A DNA stretch of 55,773 nucleotides from an uncultured Ruminococcus sp. (lineage in GTDB: Bacteria > Bacillota > Clostridia > Oscillospirales > Ruminococcaceae), in contig NZ_CALDMP010000035.1 in NCBI RefSeq assembly GCF_937915125.1, forward strand, positions 1-55,773, written 5' to 3'. The notes under the pieces were generated by a model. It saw only the letters and a list, made by a program, of their open reading frames with translations. It was not told the origin of the DNA and ran no database searches. Each line of letters opens with the position of its first letter. The stretch's first letter is position 1. The position numbers and the translations under genes are program-made. Positions 7,692 through 16,615 of the stretch are shown piece after piece.

Positions 7692-8906
7692 ATGAAATAT
7701 CTGGTAGTTTTATGTGATGGTATGGCGGATTATCCCGTGGATGCACTGGGCGGAAAGACACCCCTGGAGGCTGCGGATACTCCGAATATGGATGCGCTGG
7801 CAAAAAAATCCACTGTTGGTCTGGTGAAAACCGTGCAGGACGGCATGAAGCCGGGCAGCGATGTTGCAAATCTCTCTGTTTTGGGCTATGACCCCATGAA
7901 GTATTACACCGGACGTTCTCCGCTGGAGGCAGGCAGCATCGGTATTGATATGAAGCCCACAGACGTATCTTTGCGCTGCAATCTGGTGACGCTCAGCGAT
8001 GAACCCAACTATGAAGATCGCACGCTGGTGGACTATTGCGCTGACGATATCTCCACTGAAGAGGCACGGATCCTCATGCAGGCAGTCCAGGAGGCACTGG
8101 GAACGGAAACATTCCGGTTCTATACCGGTGTGGCATATCGTCACTGCCTGATCTGGGATCACGGTACCACCGATCTGGGCGGATTGACACCGCCTCATGA
8201 TATCACAGGTCAGCCGGTGAAGGACTATCTGCCCCTGTGTCATAGCCAGAATGCCGCACCGTTGTACGATCTGATGGTGCGCTCTTATGATGTACTGAAA
8301 GACCATCCCGTGAACCAGGAGCGTATGAAGCAAGGCAAGCGTCCGGCAAACAGCATCTGGCTCTGGGGTGAGGGCGTCCGTGCCAACCTGGATCCCTTTG
8401 CGGAAAAGTATGGTCTCCATGGCTCCATGATCTCGGCAGTGGATCTGCTCAAGGGCATTGGTAAATTCTCCGGCATGGATATCGTGGAAGTTGAAGGCGC
8501 TACCGGTTACATTGACACCAATTTTGACGGCAAGGCTGCGGCTGCCATTGCGGAATTTGAACGTGGTCAGGATTTTGTCTACATTCACGTAGAGGCACCG
8601 GACGAGTGCGGTCATCGTGCAGAGATCCAGAACAAGGCAGATGCCATTTCTCTCATTGACAAGAAGATTCTCGGCCCAGTAGTGGGTGCGCTGGAGAAAA
8701 TGGGTGAGTTCAAGGTGCTGGTAATGCCTGACCATGCAACGCCTCTCTCTCTGAAGACCCATACCAATGACCCCATTCCGTTCCTGATCTACGACAGCCG
8801 TGATCCGAAAAACGGTCCGGAAACGTTCAGCGAAAAAACCGCAAAGGCAACCGGTCTCTATATTGACGAGGGATTCCGGATGATGCAGAATTTTGCCGCA
8901 AAGTAA
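7692..8906 (+). CDS. apgM: Cofactor-independent phosphoglycerate mutase (ApgM family)
   Basis: 404 residues. Interconverts 3- and 2-phosphoglycerate in glycolysis using a phospho-serine intermediate and two metal ions. The family start MKYLVVLCDGMADYP, the nucleophile region GSDVANLSVLGYDP (Ser about residue 57 or the following SDVANLS serine), the HVEAPDECGH motif and the MPDHATP metal motif near the end are present. This is the archaeal/clostridial ApgM type rather than the longer GpmI. AGCAGGAGG lies before the ATG. The downstream sensor-like gene begins 22 bases after the stop. Confidence 0.93.
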   Translation: MKYLVVLCDGMADYPVDALGGKTPLEAADTPNMDALAKKSTVGLVKTVQDGMKPGSDVANLSVLGYDPMKYYTGRSPLEAGSIGIDMKPTDVSLRCNLVTLSDEPNYEDRTLVDYCADDISTEEARILMQAVQEALGTETFRFYTGVAYRHCLIWDHGTTDLGGLTPPHDITGQPVKDYLPLCHSQNAAPLYDLMVRSYDVLKDHPVNQERMKQGKRPANSIWLWGEGVRANLDPFAEKYGLHGSMISAVDLLKGIGKFSGMDIVEVEGATGYIDTNFDGKAAAAIAEFERGQDFVYIHVEAPDECGHRAEIQNKADAISLIDKKILGPVVGALEKMGEFKVLVMPDHATPLSLKTHTNDPIPFLIYDSRDPKNGPETFSEKTAKATGLYIDEGFRMMQNFAAK

Positions 8907-8928
8907 GGCAGGTGTGCTTCAGCAAAGG

Positions 8929-9861
8929 ATGAAACAATTTTTCAAAATGTACCGTCTGGTACTTCTCAGCTTAGCCGCAGTCATAGCGGTACTTGCACTG
9001 ACTGCTGGGTATACCGTCGGTGTGGTGAGTCAGAACGATGTGATAGCACAGATCGACACGAATATCGGTTCGGTGGAGGCATATCTGGAGAAAAATAAAA
9101 ATACTACCACCACATTGACAGAAGAATTCAAGGAAGAATATGCAGCAAAAACCAGAACCATCGCCATGCTGCTGGCGCAGGACAGTTCTTTTATTACGGA
9201 TGATCGTACGCTGGAGGAACTGCGTGTCACAGTGGATGCGGATATGATCAGCGTTGCAGATGTGGACGGCAATGTGGTTGCAAGCACAGACCCTTCCGGG
9301 GAAGGCACTTCTATCCGGGAGGAATTCCGCAGCCATCTGGAAGATACGGTGTATACTGAAGTGCTGTTCCTGCTGGAATCCGACACGCCCACCATTGTGG
9401 CGGCATCGGCTCTGGATGGTGGCAATGGTCTGGTACAGATCACATTCTCTGCGAATTCCATGGTGTCACTTCTACAGGATGCAGATCTGGCGAATGTGGC
9501 ATCGGATATGCCCTTGTATTCCTCCGGAACTACTGCCATTCTGGAAACGGATACGCTGAAATATATCAGCTGTACCGACTCGTCCCAGATCGGCAAAAAA
9601 GCGGAGTATGATCCGGGGAAACTGCAAAAGAAAAAGGGTAAGTTCGATATAGAAAATACAGACGGCAAGACAGAAATGGTGCACTATCAGACCAGTGGGG
9701 ATTATATTATCCTGGCAACGGTTTCTTATTCTGATATTTACCATATGCGCAATGTCGTTATGGGCTGGATCATCTGCGGCGGCGTGCTGATGCTGATCGT
9801 TACAGCACTGGCATTGCGGATGGTGTTCCTGCGGCAGGAAAAAGCGAAAAAGACTTCATAA
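8929..9861 (+). CDS. Double-pass membrane protein with an extracellular Cache-type sensor domain and no output domain
   Basis: 310 residues from ATG 8929. A TM helix (about 7-30) and a second TM near 265-287 enclose an outer domain with the long helix and two alpha/beta halves of a double-Cache ligand sensor: VTVDADMISVADVDGNVVAST resembles the first Cache subdomain, and the second half ends with YIILATVSYSDIY. Only about 13 basic residues follow the last TM, so no HAMP, kinase, GGDEF or methyl-accepting part exists. The start is uncertain: GTG 8914 or ATG 8947 are alternatives and the ribosome binding site is weak. It may pair with a separate signalling protein. Confidence 0.7.
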   Translation: MKQFFKMYRLVLLSLAAVIAVLALTAGYTVGVVSQNDVIAQIDTNIGSVEAYLEKNKNTTTTLTEEFKEEYAAKTRTIAMLLAQDSSFITDDRTLEELRVTVDADMISVADVDGNVVASTDPSGEGTSIREEFRSHLEDTVYTEVLFLLESDTPTIVAASALDGGNGLVQITFSANSMVSLLQDADLANVASDMPLYSSGTTAILETDTLKYISCTDSSQIGKKAEYDPGKLQKKKGKFDIENTDGKTEMVHYQTSGDYIILATVSYSDIYHMRNVVMGWIICGGVLMLIVTALALRMVFLRQEKAKKTS

Positions 9862-9866
9862 AAGAG

Positions 9867-9900
9867 AAAGCCACCTGGAAAGAACCGGGTGGCTTTTATT
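9867..9900 (+). terminator. Intrinsic terminator
   Basis: AAAGCCACCTGG / CCGGGTGGCTTTT with a six-base loop and T-rich tail. Confidence 0.88.
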
Positions 9901-9947
9901 TGTTTAGTGTATACATATATTTTATTTAATTTTGTTTATGTTGGATA

Positions 9948-9976
9948 TTGACATGGTGGTTTTTATATGTTATCAT
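9948..9976 (+). promoter_or_regulatory. Predicted sigma-A promoter of the peptidase gene
   Basis: Perfect TTGACA, 17-bp spacer, TATCAT, in very AT-rich sequence. Confidence 0.72.
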
Positions 9977-10038
9977 ATATATAGAATTCAATATTAAAAT
10001 TCAAATGTGTATTATCTTATTAGAAAAGGATTCTTATT

Positions 10039-11133
10039 ATGAAAATAAAAACAGCAACATTAAAATTCATATCTTCAGTTATTGCATTAAATCTATTTGG
10101 AAGTACAGCGTCGTTGTCAGCTTATGCTGATAATATGGTGGAAAATGAGAATGATTATGAACAATATGTATCTGATATTCTTCATGCTTATCTCAAAGAA
10201 GAAAATATTGGTGACAGTGGAATTGCGAATATTAGTAAAAAAATGGATGTTTATGATTTTTCAACTGGTGTTGATTGTAAGGATATATATTTTGTTATTT
10301 CTGATGAAAACATATTTGGAACTTTAACAGTACAGGAAGTTGAGGGGAATTTCTATTCTTCATTCGATAAAACAACTTATTCTAAATTGCAATCTGAATA
10401 TGCTATTGGCGATTCAATTTGTTTGGGCTTTTATGGAAATCAATTTCTTGTTTATACCGAAAATGGATATTATCATGCCGATTCGGGCGATGTGGTGACA
10501 GGATTAGACTACTTTAATAGTGTAAATGCTAATGTAACACCAATTGAAATAGATAGCCAAATCGATTTAGCAAGCATTCCTATGCAGAAAAGTGTTCTTT
10601 ATAATAATGTTTTGGATGTTCCTCTTGCAGCTAATGCATTAATGAATGGAAAAGGGTTATGTTGGGCAGCATGTATTGCGTCAAAATATAATTACTATCA
10701 TGGAACAAGTATGCCATGTCAAGCGGTATATAGCAAATTACAACATACATATGGTGGAACGCCGGATGGAAGTATTATTTGGGTTTTAAAAGGATATCAT
10801 GCGTATAATATGGCTTCTATGATGACAGATGGAGTCATGTCTTGTTCGGAGGTTACTTCACATATTCAGAAAAATAATCCTATACATGTAGATTTATCTG
10901 GACAAACATCTAGTGGTACAAATGTATATCACGCTGTTCTTTTGTGTGGTGTAAAAGTGTATCAGGGATATGCCTTGTATTATATAGGTGATTCAAACCG
11001 CACAGAGTACTTGACCTCAGTATATGTTTCTTCAGAGATGATGCAGGGAAAAACATCATTTGTGTATGCCGTTCCAAATGATTGGCAAGGTACAGAATTT
11101 AGTGAATGGCGATGGTCTGCTTGTGAAGGATGA
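10039..11133 (+). CDS. Secreted papain-like (C39/staphopain-type) cysteine peptidase
   Basis: 364 residues with a signal peptide (residues 1-31, ending AYA), a propeptide-like region to about residue 190 and a C-terminal peptidase domain. The catalytic motif is GLCWAACIAS (Cys208), followed by YHAVLLCGV (His298) and IGDSN (Asp318/Asn320), the order Cys-His-Asn/Asp of papain-fold enzymes. The N-terminal part could act as an inhibitory pro-region. The gene is much more AT-rich in base and codon use than its neighbours, suggesting recent acquisition. A lipoprotein gene follows six bases later. Specificity is unknown. Confidence 0.75.
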   Translation: MKIKTATLKFISSVIALNLFGSTASLSAYADNMVENENDYEQYVSDILHAYLKEENIGDSGIANISKKMDVYDFSTGVDCKDIYFVISDENIFGTLTVQEVEGNFYSSFDKTTYSKLQSEYAIGDSICLGFYGNQFLVYTENGYYHADSGDVVTGLDYFNSVNANVTPIEIDSQIDLASIPMQKSVLYNNVLDVPLAANALMNGKGLCWAACIASKYNYYHGTSMPCQAVYSKLQHTYGGTPDGSIIWVLKGYHAYNMASMMTDGVMSCSEVTSHIQKNNPIHVDLSGQTSSGTNVYHAVLLCGVKVYQGYALYYIGDSNRTEYLTSVYVSSEMMQGKTSFVYAVPNDWQGTEFSEWRWSACEG

Positions 11134-11139
11134 TGTGAT

Positions 11140-11613
11140 ATGAAAAAAAGTTTTTTATGTTTAGTTGCAATTTTGAATATTGGCTTTGTTTACCTTTTCA
11201 CAGGATGTGAATCTCATGATGAACAAGAATCAGCAGATTTACTGGAATCGAATTTACCAGTTCAAACGAGTTGTGTAAATCAGCTGCCAGCCGGAGACAC
11301 TGCATCTGCAATTTGTTATCAAGGCACTGTGTACTACGGTCTGGATGCATCCTGTGATCCGCCGGAAGAAACTGCCGGTGCTGAATATGTAGGGAAAACC
11401 AAAGCCATGGAAGCAGAAGGTACATTTATCTCTCCGCAAGACGAACTGGAATTCACTGGAGGAGGGGGAATGGATGTATATGTCGTCATGCAGAATGATA
11501 CTGTACAAAAATTTATTATCCGGCTTGAGAACCCTGATATTGCGCCTGGCTATGTGGCATTGGACAGCTTGACCACACAAAAACCCGACTATTACGATAC
11601 TGATACCGAATAG
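11140..11613 (+). CDS. Small lipoprotein downstream of the cysteine peptidase
   Basis: 157 residues with a lipoprotein signal (LFTGC lipobox, Cys23) followed by an acidic linker and a compact domain with several Gly and aromatic residues (GTVYYGLD...GGGGMDVYVVMQNDTVQKFIIRLENP). I do not recognise the family. It lies six bases after the peptidase and probably shares its transcript, so an anchoring, inhibitory or protective role toward the peptidase is possible. The second half of the gene returns to the GC content of the chromosome while the first 100 bases are AT-rich, so the border of a transferred segment may fall inside it. Confidence 0.7.
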   Translation: MKKSFLCLVAILNIGFVYLFTGCESHDEQESADLLESNLPVQTSCVNQLPAGDTASAICYQGTVYYGLDASCDPPEETAGAEYVGKTKAMEAEGTFISPQDELEFTGGGGMDVYVVMQNDTVQKFIIRLENPDIAPGYVALDSLTTQKPDYYDTDTE

Positions 11614-11615
11614 AA

Positions 11616-11658
11616 AAAACCGACCTGCTGCATTTTCTAAAGCAGGTCGGTTTGTATT
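11616..11658. terminator. Bidirectional terminator
   Basis: AAACCGACCTGCT paired with AGCAGGTCGGTTT across an 11-base loop, between the convergent lipoprotein gene and pheA. Confidence 0.88.
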
Positions 11659-11674
11659 TTATGATATATGAAAA

Positions 11675-12793
11675 TTATTCCATGACAACAGCATTTCCCA
11701 GCAATTTAAATTCCTGACAGCTCTTGCAGAGATCGTTCAGAAAAGCGGCAATGCTGCGGTCACGCAGATTTCCTTTGAAGTCGATGTGGAATACTACATC
11801 GAAGCTGCCATTCCGGATGGGACGGCTTTCGATTTTGGTCATATCCAGCCCGTACAGGAAGAACTTGTTCAGGATCCGGCTCAGGCTGCCCGGTTCGTTG
11901 GAAATGGTCAGCATAACAGAAATGACGGATGCATCCGGGCTGACCTGCATATTCTTCGTAATGCAGATGAACTGGGTGTAGTTAGGTACCACATTGGAGA
12001 TGCGGGAGGCGATCACATCCAGGCGGTTCAACTGTGCGCATTCCTCCGAACAGATAGCAGCGATGGTCTTGTCACCGGCTTCTGCCGCCATCTGCGCTGC
12101 CGTAGCGGTGTTGCTGTAATCCCGTCTCGGCAGATGATGGGCATCCAGGAAATCGCTGCACTGAGAAAGTGCCTGGGGGTGGGAATATACCAAGGCAATG
12201 TCGTCCAGAGTTGTGCCAGGCAGGGCTGCCAGACAGTGGGTCACTTCCACCTGATTCATGGCAGTAATGAAGAAACTGTGCTTGCCCATGAGATCCACTG
12301 TCTGTGTCACGGTACCGGAAGTGCTGTTGTAGATGGGCAGTACGCCGTATTCCAGTTCGCCGGATTCCACAGCCTCGAACACATGTTCAAAAGTAGGGTA
12401 GAACCGGATCTCCCGTCCCGGAAAAAACGCCTGAGCAGCAGTCTCGGAGTTTGCACCTACGGTGCCCTGACAGCCGATTTTCACTGCTTTTTCCATGTGC
12501 GGCAACCCGATTTCCGGTGCTTCTTCTGCTGCAATCAGCATTTTCTGCTGTAATTGGGAGCTGATGCTCATCATATTGGCAAACATGGTGCGGGAGGCAA
12601 GTCCCAGTCCCTCAGCGGCATTCTGTTCCACCCGATCCAGCACCTGCTTTTCTCGGTCTGCCTGAAAAACCGGCATATTGTGTGCCTTTTTATATCGTGC
12701 AACATCCTGGCAGAGCAGCATGCGCTGTTCAAACAGGGATTGGATCTGTCGATCCAGCTTGTCAATTTCAACTCGAATTTCACTCAGTTCCAT
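11675..12793 (-). CDS. pheA: Bifunctional chorismate mutase / prephenate dehydratase (P-protein)
   Basis: 372 residues making phenylpyruvate from chorismate. Domain order: AroQ-type chorismate mutase (about 1-88, EIRVEIDKLDRQIQSLFEQRM), prephenate dehydratase (about 105-285, starting CQGTVGANSETAAQAFFP) and an ACT regulatory domain (SVMLTISNEPGSLSRIL and ESRP, the phenylalanine-binding motif). One oddity: the TRF catalytic motif of dehydratases reads TQF here (NYTQFICITK); the catalytic Thr is kept, the Arg is not. Single gene with its own promoter; a short GCGGC/GCCGC hairpin lies in the leader. Confidence 0.93.
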   Translation of the reverse strand: MELSEIRVEIDKLDRQIQSLFEQRMLLCQDVARYKKAHNMPVFQADREKQVLDRVEQNAAEGLGLASRTMFANMMSISSQLQQKMLIAAEEAPEIGLPHMEKAVKIGCQGTVGANSETAAQAFFPGREIRFYPTFEHVFEAVESGELEYGVLPIYNSTSGTVTQTVDLMGKHSFFITAMNQVEVTHCLAALPGTTLDDIALVYSHPQALSQCSDFLDAHHLPRRDYSNTATAAQMAAEAGDKTIAAICSEECAQLNRLDVIASRISNVVPNYTQFICITKNMQVSPDASVISVMLTISNEPGSLSRILNKFFLYGLDMTKIESRPIRNGSFDVVFHIDFKGNLRDRSIAAFLNDLCKSCQEFKLLGNAVVME

Positions 12794-12846
12794 GGCGAAG
12801 TCCTTTCCTTGCGATGATCTGCGGCATCTGCGCCGCCTTACTTCCC

Positions 12847-12875
12847 ATTATACACAATTTTTTTTCAAAAATCAA
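12847..12875 (-). promoter_or_regulatory. Predicted sigma-A promoter of pheA
   Basis: Minus strand TTGATT, 17-bp spacer, TATAAT. Confidence 0.68.
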
Positions 12876-12895
12876 GATAAAAATTTGAATAGCTA

Positions 12896-12925
12896 TTGAA
12901 AATGACTCCTGTTTTGTGCTATAAT
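12896..12925 (+). promoter_or_regulatory. Predicted sigma-A promoter of the ruvCAB block
   Basis: TTGAAA, 18-bp spacer, TATAAT, divergent from the pheA promoter. Confidence 0.7.
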
Positions 12926-12976
12926 GAAATGTACGTGTAATGTTTCGCGGAAAATGGGAGATAGGAGGGATGTCTT

Positions 12977-13492
12977 GTGCGGATTCTGGGAATAGACCCG
13001 GGCTATGCCATTGTGGGATTTGGCGTGGTATCATACCACGGTTCGGATTTCACACCGCTGGAATATGGTGCCATTACCACAGAAGCCGGAACTCGGTTTG
13101 CGGCACGGCTGACTGCGATCTATGACGATCTGGACTTTCTGCTGAAACGGTTTCAGCCGGACTGTATTGCCATTGAACGATTGTATTTTACTTCCAATCA
13201 AAAAACAGTAATTGATGTGGCACAGGCGCGCGGCGTCATTGTCCTCTGTGCAGAGCAGCACGGCATTCCACTGTATGAATATACGCCGCTTCAGGTGAAA
13301 CAGGCAGTTGTAGGCTATGGCAAGGCGGAAAAGCGGCAGGTCATGGATATGACACGGCGTATTCTGAAGCTGGCACAGATCCCGAAGCCGGACGATGCAG
13401 CAGATGCACTGGCACTTGCCATTTGTCATGGTCACTGCGCAACTGGTGTGCAGTTACAGGAGCGAAAAATCAGAACAGGAGATACCGTATGA
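12977..13492 (+). CDS. ruvC: Holliday junction endonuclease RuvC
   Basis: 171 residues. Resolves Holliday junctions together with RuvAB. The RNase H-fold acidic residues are visible: Asp7 in ILGIDPG, the Glu of IAIERLYF and the Asp pair in KPDDAADALALAICH. The start is GTG 12977 with AGGAGGG eight bases before. The last codons overlap ruvA (ATGA). The tail after residue 155 is short and variable, as usual. Confidence 0.95.
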   Translation: MRILGIDPGYAIVGFGVVSYHGSDFTPLEYGAITTEAGTRFAARLTAIYDDLDFLLKRFQPDCIAIERLYFTSNQKTVIDVAQARGVIVLCAEQHGIPLYEYTPLQVKQAVVGYGKAEKRQVMDMTRRILKLAQIPKPDDAADALALAICHGHCATGVQLQERKIRTGDTV

Positions 13493-14103
13493 TTTATAGT
13501 GTACATGGAAAACTGATCGCAAAGGAGCCGTCATTGGCGGTGGTGGAATGCGGCGGCGTGGGTTATGCCTGCCGGACGACATTCTATACCCTGGGACAGC
13601 TGGGCAGCGTAGGCGAAACTGTCTTTTTGTATACGGTGCTGTCTGTCCGGGAGGATGCAGCGGAACTGTTCGGCTTTGCCACAAAACAGGAATTGCAGTG
13701 CTTCCGGCTGTTGGTGTCGGTTTCCGGCGTAGGATCTAAAGCAGCCCTTTCCATCTTGTCTGACCTGTCGCCGGATCAGTTCCTGCTGACAGTGGCATCC
13801 GGAGACAGCAAGGCGCTGACTCGTACCAAAGGTATCGGTGCGAAATCGGCACAGCGCATTGTCATGGAGTTGAAAGATAAGATCGCCGGAGAATCCATCG
13901 GACTTCTTGCCGGAACGGAAACAGCGGCAGTATCTGCGGCATCCCAGTCCACCGGCAATGTGGGTGAGGCAATCGAAGCACTTGTCACTCTGGGCTATAC
14001 CCAGAGTGAAGTGGCACCTATTGTGGCAAAACTAGATCCCACCTTGTCCTCGTCGGAACTGATCCGGCGGACATTGCAGGAATTCGGAAAGAATCGTGCA
14101 TAA
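13489..14103 (+). CDS. ruvA: Holliday junction branch migration protein RuvA
   Basis: 204 residues. Tetrameric DNA-binding subunit that targets RuvB to junctions. OB-fold N-terminus (MIYSVHGKLIAKEPSLAVVECGGVGY), two helix-hairpin-helix motifs (LVSVSGVGSKAALSIL and LTRTKGIGAKSAQRIVMEL) and the C-terminal RuvB-binding domain (EAIEALVTLGYTQSEV) are in order. The start overlaps the ruvC stop by four bases. An upstream in-frame ATG at 13423 lies inside ruvC. Confidence 0.95.
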   Translation: MIYSVHGKLIAKEPSLAVVECGGVGYACRTTFYTLGQLGSVGETVFLYTVLSVREDAAELFGFATKQELQCFRLLVSVSGVGSKAALSILSDLSPDQFLLTVASGDSKALTRTKGIGAKSAQRIVMELKDKIAGESIGLLAGTETAAVSAASQSTGNVGEAIEALVTLGYTQSEVAPIVAKLDPTLSSSELIRRTLQEFGKNRA

Positions 14104-14128
14104 GCAGGGGAAAAAGGAGTGAGACAGT

Positions 14129-15190
14129 ATGATCGAAACCAGCGATATGGAGTTTGACAACCGGATGGTAACACCCAGAGAGGTGGAGGAGGATCACGAA
14201 GTAGAAGTGACGCTTCGCCCTCAGAATCTGGTGGAATATATCGGGCAGGATAAAGTCAAGGAAAATCTGGCGGTATATATTGAAGCAGCGAAACGCCGCG
14301 GGGATTCTCTGGATCACGTGCTGCTGTACGGTCCGCCGGGACTGGGTAAAACGACGCTTTCATCCATCATTGCCCATGAAATGGGCGTGAATCTGCGTGT
14401 AACCACAGGCCCGGCAATTGAAAAAGCAGGCGATCTTGCGGCGATCCTGACGAATTTGCAGCCGAATGACGTGCTGTTCATTGACGAGATCCACCGCCTG
14501 AACCGACAGGTAGAGGAGATCCTCTACCCAGCACTGGAGGATCACGCCATTGATATCATTATGGGAAAAGGCCCCTCTGCCCGCTCTCTGCGTGTGGATC
14601 TGAATCCCTTTACATTGGTGGGAGCAACCACAAGAGCTGGACAGTTGTCCAGTCCTCTTCGTGACCGGTTCGGCGTGATTTTACGGCTCGAACTATATAC
14701 GACAGAACAGCTGACGGATATTGTACGCCGCAGTGCAATGATCCTGAAAATACCCTGCACCATTGACGGTGCAACGGAAATTGCCAGCCGTGCCAGAGGA
14801 ACACCTCGTATTGCAAACCGGTTGCTGAAACGTGTCCGGGATTTTGCAGATGTCATCGGTAACGGTGAGATCACAGAGGAGATCGCTCATATGGCACTGG
14901 ATCGTCTGGAGATCGACGAACTGGGACTGGACAGCAATGACCGTCGGATGCTGGAAATGATCATCAAAGGCTACAGTGGCGGTCCAGTGGGTCTGGAGAC
15001 CCTTGCTTCGGCATTGGGTGAAGAGACGGTGACACTGGAAGATGTCTGTGAGCCGTATCTGATGCAGCTGGGCTTTTTGGCAAGAACACCGAGAGGACGC
15101 TGCGCCACTGCATTGGCGTATCAGCATCTGGGCTATCGTCAGCCGGATGTGAACGGCGGTATGGAGGGACAGATGTCCCTGGCGGATTGA
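14129..15190 (+). CDS. ruvB: Holliday junction branch migration ATPase RuvB
   Basis: 353 residues. AAA+ hexameric motor of the RuvAB complex. Walker A GPPGLGKTT, Walker B VLFIDEIHRL, the sensor GATTRAGQLSSPLRDRFG and the winged-helix C-terminus (LDSNDRRMLEMIIKGYSGGPVGLETLA... RTPRGR) are all present. It follows ruvA by 25 bases with AAAAAGGAG before ATG. Confidence 0.96.
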   Translation: MIETSDMEFDNRMVTPREVEEDHEVEVTLRPQNLVEYIGQDKVKENLAVYIEAAKRRGDSLDHVLLYGPPGLGKTTLSSIIAHEMGVNLRVTTGPAIEKAGDLAAILTNLQPNDVLFIDEIHRLNRQVEEILYPALEDHAIDIIMGKGPSARSLRVDLNPFTLVGATTRAGQLSSPLRDRFGVILRLELYTTEQLTDIVRRSAMILKIPCTIDGATEIASRARGTPRIANRLLKRVRDFADVIGNGEITEEIAHMALDRLEIDELGLDSNDRRMLEMIIKGYSGGPVGLETLASALGEETVTLEDVCEPYLMQLGFLARTPRGRCATALAYQHLGYRQPDVNGGMEGQMSLAD

Positions 15191-15258
15191 TGTAAAAGTT
15201 TTTTCGAAAACAATAAAAATAGACAATATGATTTTATGATGAAAGGAAACTATGACTT

Positions 15259-16611
15259 ATGGGTAGATTATTTGGAACAGATGGCGCAAGAGGCGTTGCG
15301 ATTACAGAACTGACATGCGAATTGGCGATGCAGATCGGTCGTGCCGCAGCACTTGTCCTGACAAAGGAAACAAAACACCGCGCAAAAATTTTCATCGGCA
15401 AGGATACTCGTATCTCTTCCGATGTGCTGGAGGCTGCGCTCTGTGCCGGCATTTGTTCTGTCGGTGCAGAAGCAGTAAAGCTGGGTGTTGTTCCTACGCC
15501 AGCAGTGGCATATCTTGTACGGACGAAGGGTGCCGATGCCGGTGTCATGATCTCGGCATCTCACAACAGCGTGGAATTCAATGGCATCAAGCTGTTTGCA
15601 TCTACGGGATATAAGCTGCCGGATGCCATTGAAGAGGAGATCGAAGCACTGATTCTTGACCATCCGGAACAGATCGTTCTGCAATCCCATATCAATGTGG
15701 GTGCGATTTCTACATATGAAAATGCCAAGGAGGATTATATTTCCTATCTGGCAAGCTGTATCCATACGGACTGTACAGGGATGCGTGTGGCACTGGACTG
15801 CGCCAACGGCAGTTCTTCTACCACAGCAGAAGCTCTGTTCACTCGTCTGGGTGCATCGGTACATATGCTCAGCGCAGAGCCGGACGGCACCAATATCAAC
15901 AAGAACTGCGGTTCCACCCATATGGAACAGCTCATGGAATATGTCAAGACTCATGACTGCGATCTGGGGCTTGCTTTTGATGGAGATGCAGACCGTTGTC
16001 TGGCAGTAGATGAAAACGGTGTGCTCATTGATGGCGACAAGATCATTGCCATCTGCGCTCAGGCGATGCAGCAGGAGGGGAATCTCAAGGGCAACACTGC
16101 CGTTGTGACAGTTATGACCAACCTGGGCTTCTTCCACTTTGCCAAGGCGAACAATATCAATACCATGGCAACCAAGGTAGGCGATCGCTATGTACTGGAG
16201 CAGATGCTTGCCGGTGGCTATAATATCGGCGGCGAACAGAGCGGTCATATTATTTTCCTGGATGAAGCGACCACTGGTGACGGAGAACTGTCCGGCATCA
16301 AGCTCATGGAGATCCTGAAAAAGTCCGGCAAGAAGGTGAGCGAACTGGCAGAGCTGATGGAGACATTCCCTCAGGTGCTGTACAATGTAACCATTCCGGC
16401 AGAGAAAAAGGGACACTGGCAGGAGGATGCGGATATTGCTGCGCTGATTGAAAAGTACACAGAAGAACTGGGCGACAACGGCAGAATTCTTGTCCGGGAA
16501 AGCGGCACCGAACCGCTGGTGCGTGTTATGGTCGAGGGCAAGGATGCCCGGCAGATCGAGACAGCGGCACAGGCGATCACGGAGCAGGTCAAGATTTTTG
16601 CAGGGGCGTAA
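15259..16611 (+). CDS. glmM: Phosphoglucosamine mutase
   Basis: 450 residues. Converts glucosamine-6-phosphate to glucosamine-1-phosphate for peptidoglycan and UDP-GlcNAc synthesis. Start MGRLFGTDGARG, the phosphoserine loop MISASHNSVEFNGIK (Ser about 98-100), the metal loop FDGDADRC, the sugar loop GGEQSGHI and the phosphate-binding RESGTEPLVRVM are all family hallmarks. GAAAGGAAA precedes the ATG. The next gene begins five bases after the stop. Confidence 0.95.
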   Translation: MGRLFGTDGARGVAITELTCELAMQIGRAAALVLTKETKHRAKIFIGKDTRISSDVLEAALCAGICSVGAEAVKLGVVPTPAVAYLVRTKGADAGVMISASHNSVEFNGIKLFASTGYKLPDAIEEEIEALILDHPEQIVLQSHINVGAISTYENAKEDYISYLASCIHTDCTGMRVALDCANGSSSTTAEALFTRLGASVHMLSAEPDGTNINKNCGSTHMEQLMEYVKTHDCDLGLAFDGDADRCLAVDENGVLIDGDKIIAICAQAMQQEGNLKGNTAVVTVMTNLGFFHFAKANNINTMATKVGDRYVLEQMLAGGYNIGGEQSGHIIFLDEATTGDGELSGIKLMEILKKSGKKVSELAELMETFPQVLYNVTIPAEKKGHWQEDADIAALIEKYTEELGDNGRILVRESGTEPLVRVMVEGKDARQIETAAQAITEQVKIFAGA

Positions 16612-16615
16612 ATAG

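Noticed and set aside
7710..8762. Long minus-strand ORF opposite apgM
   Set aside because: Shadow of the apgM coding strand with no recognisable motif.
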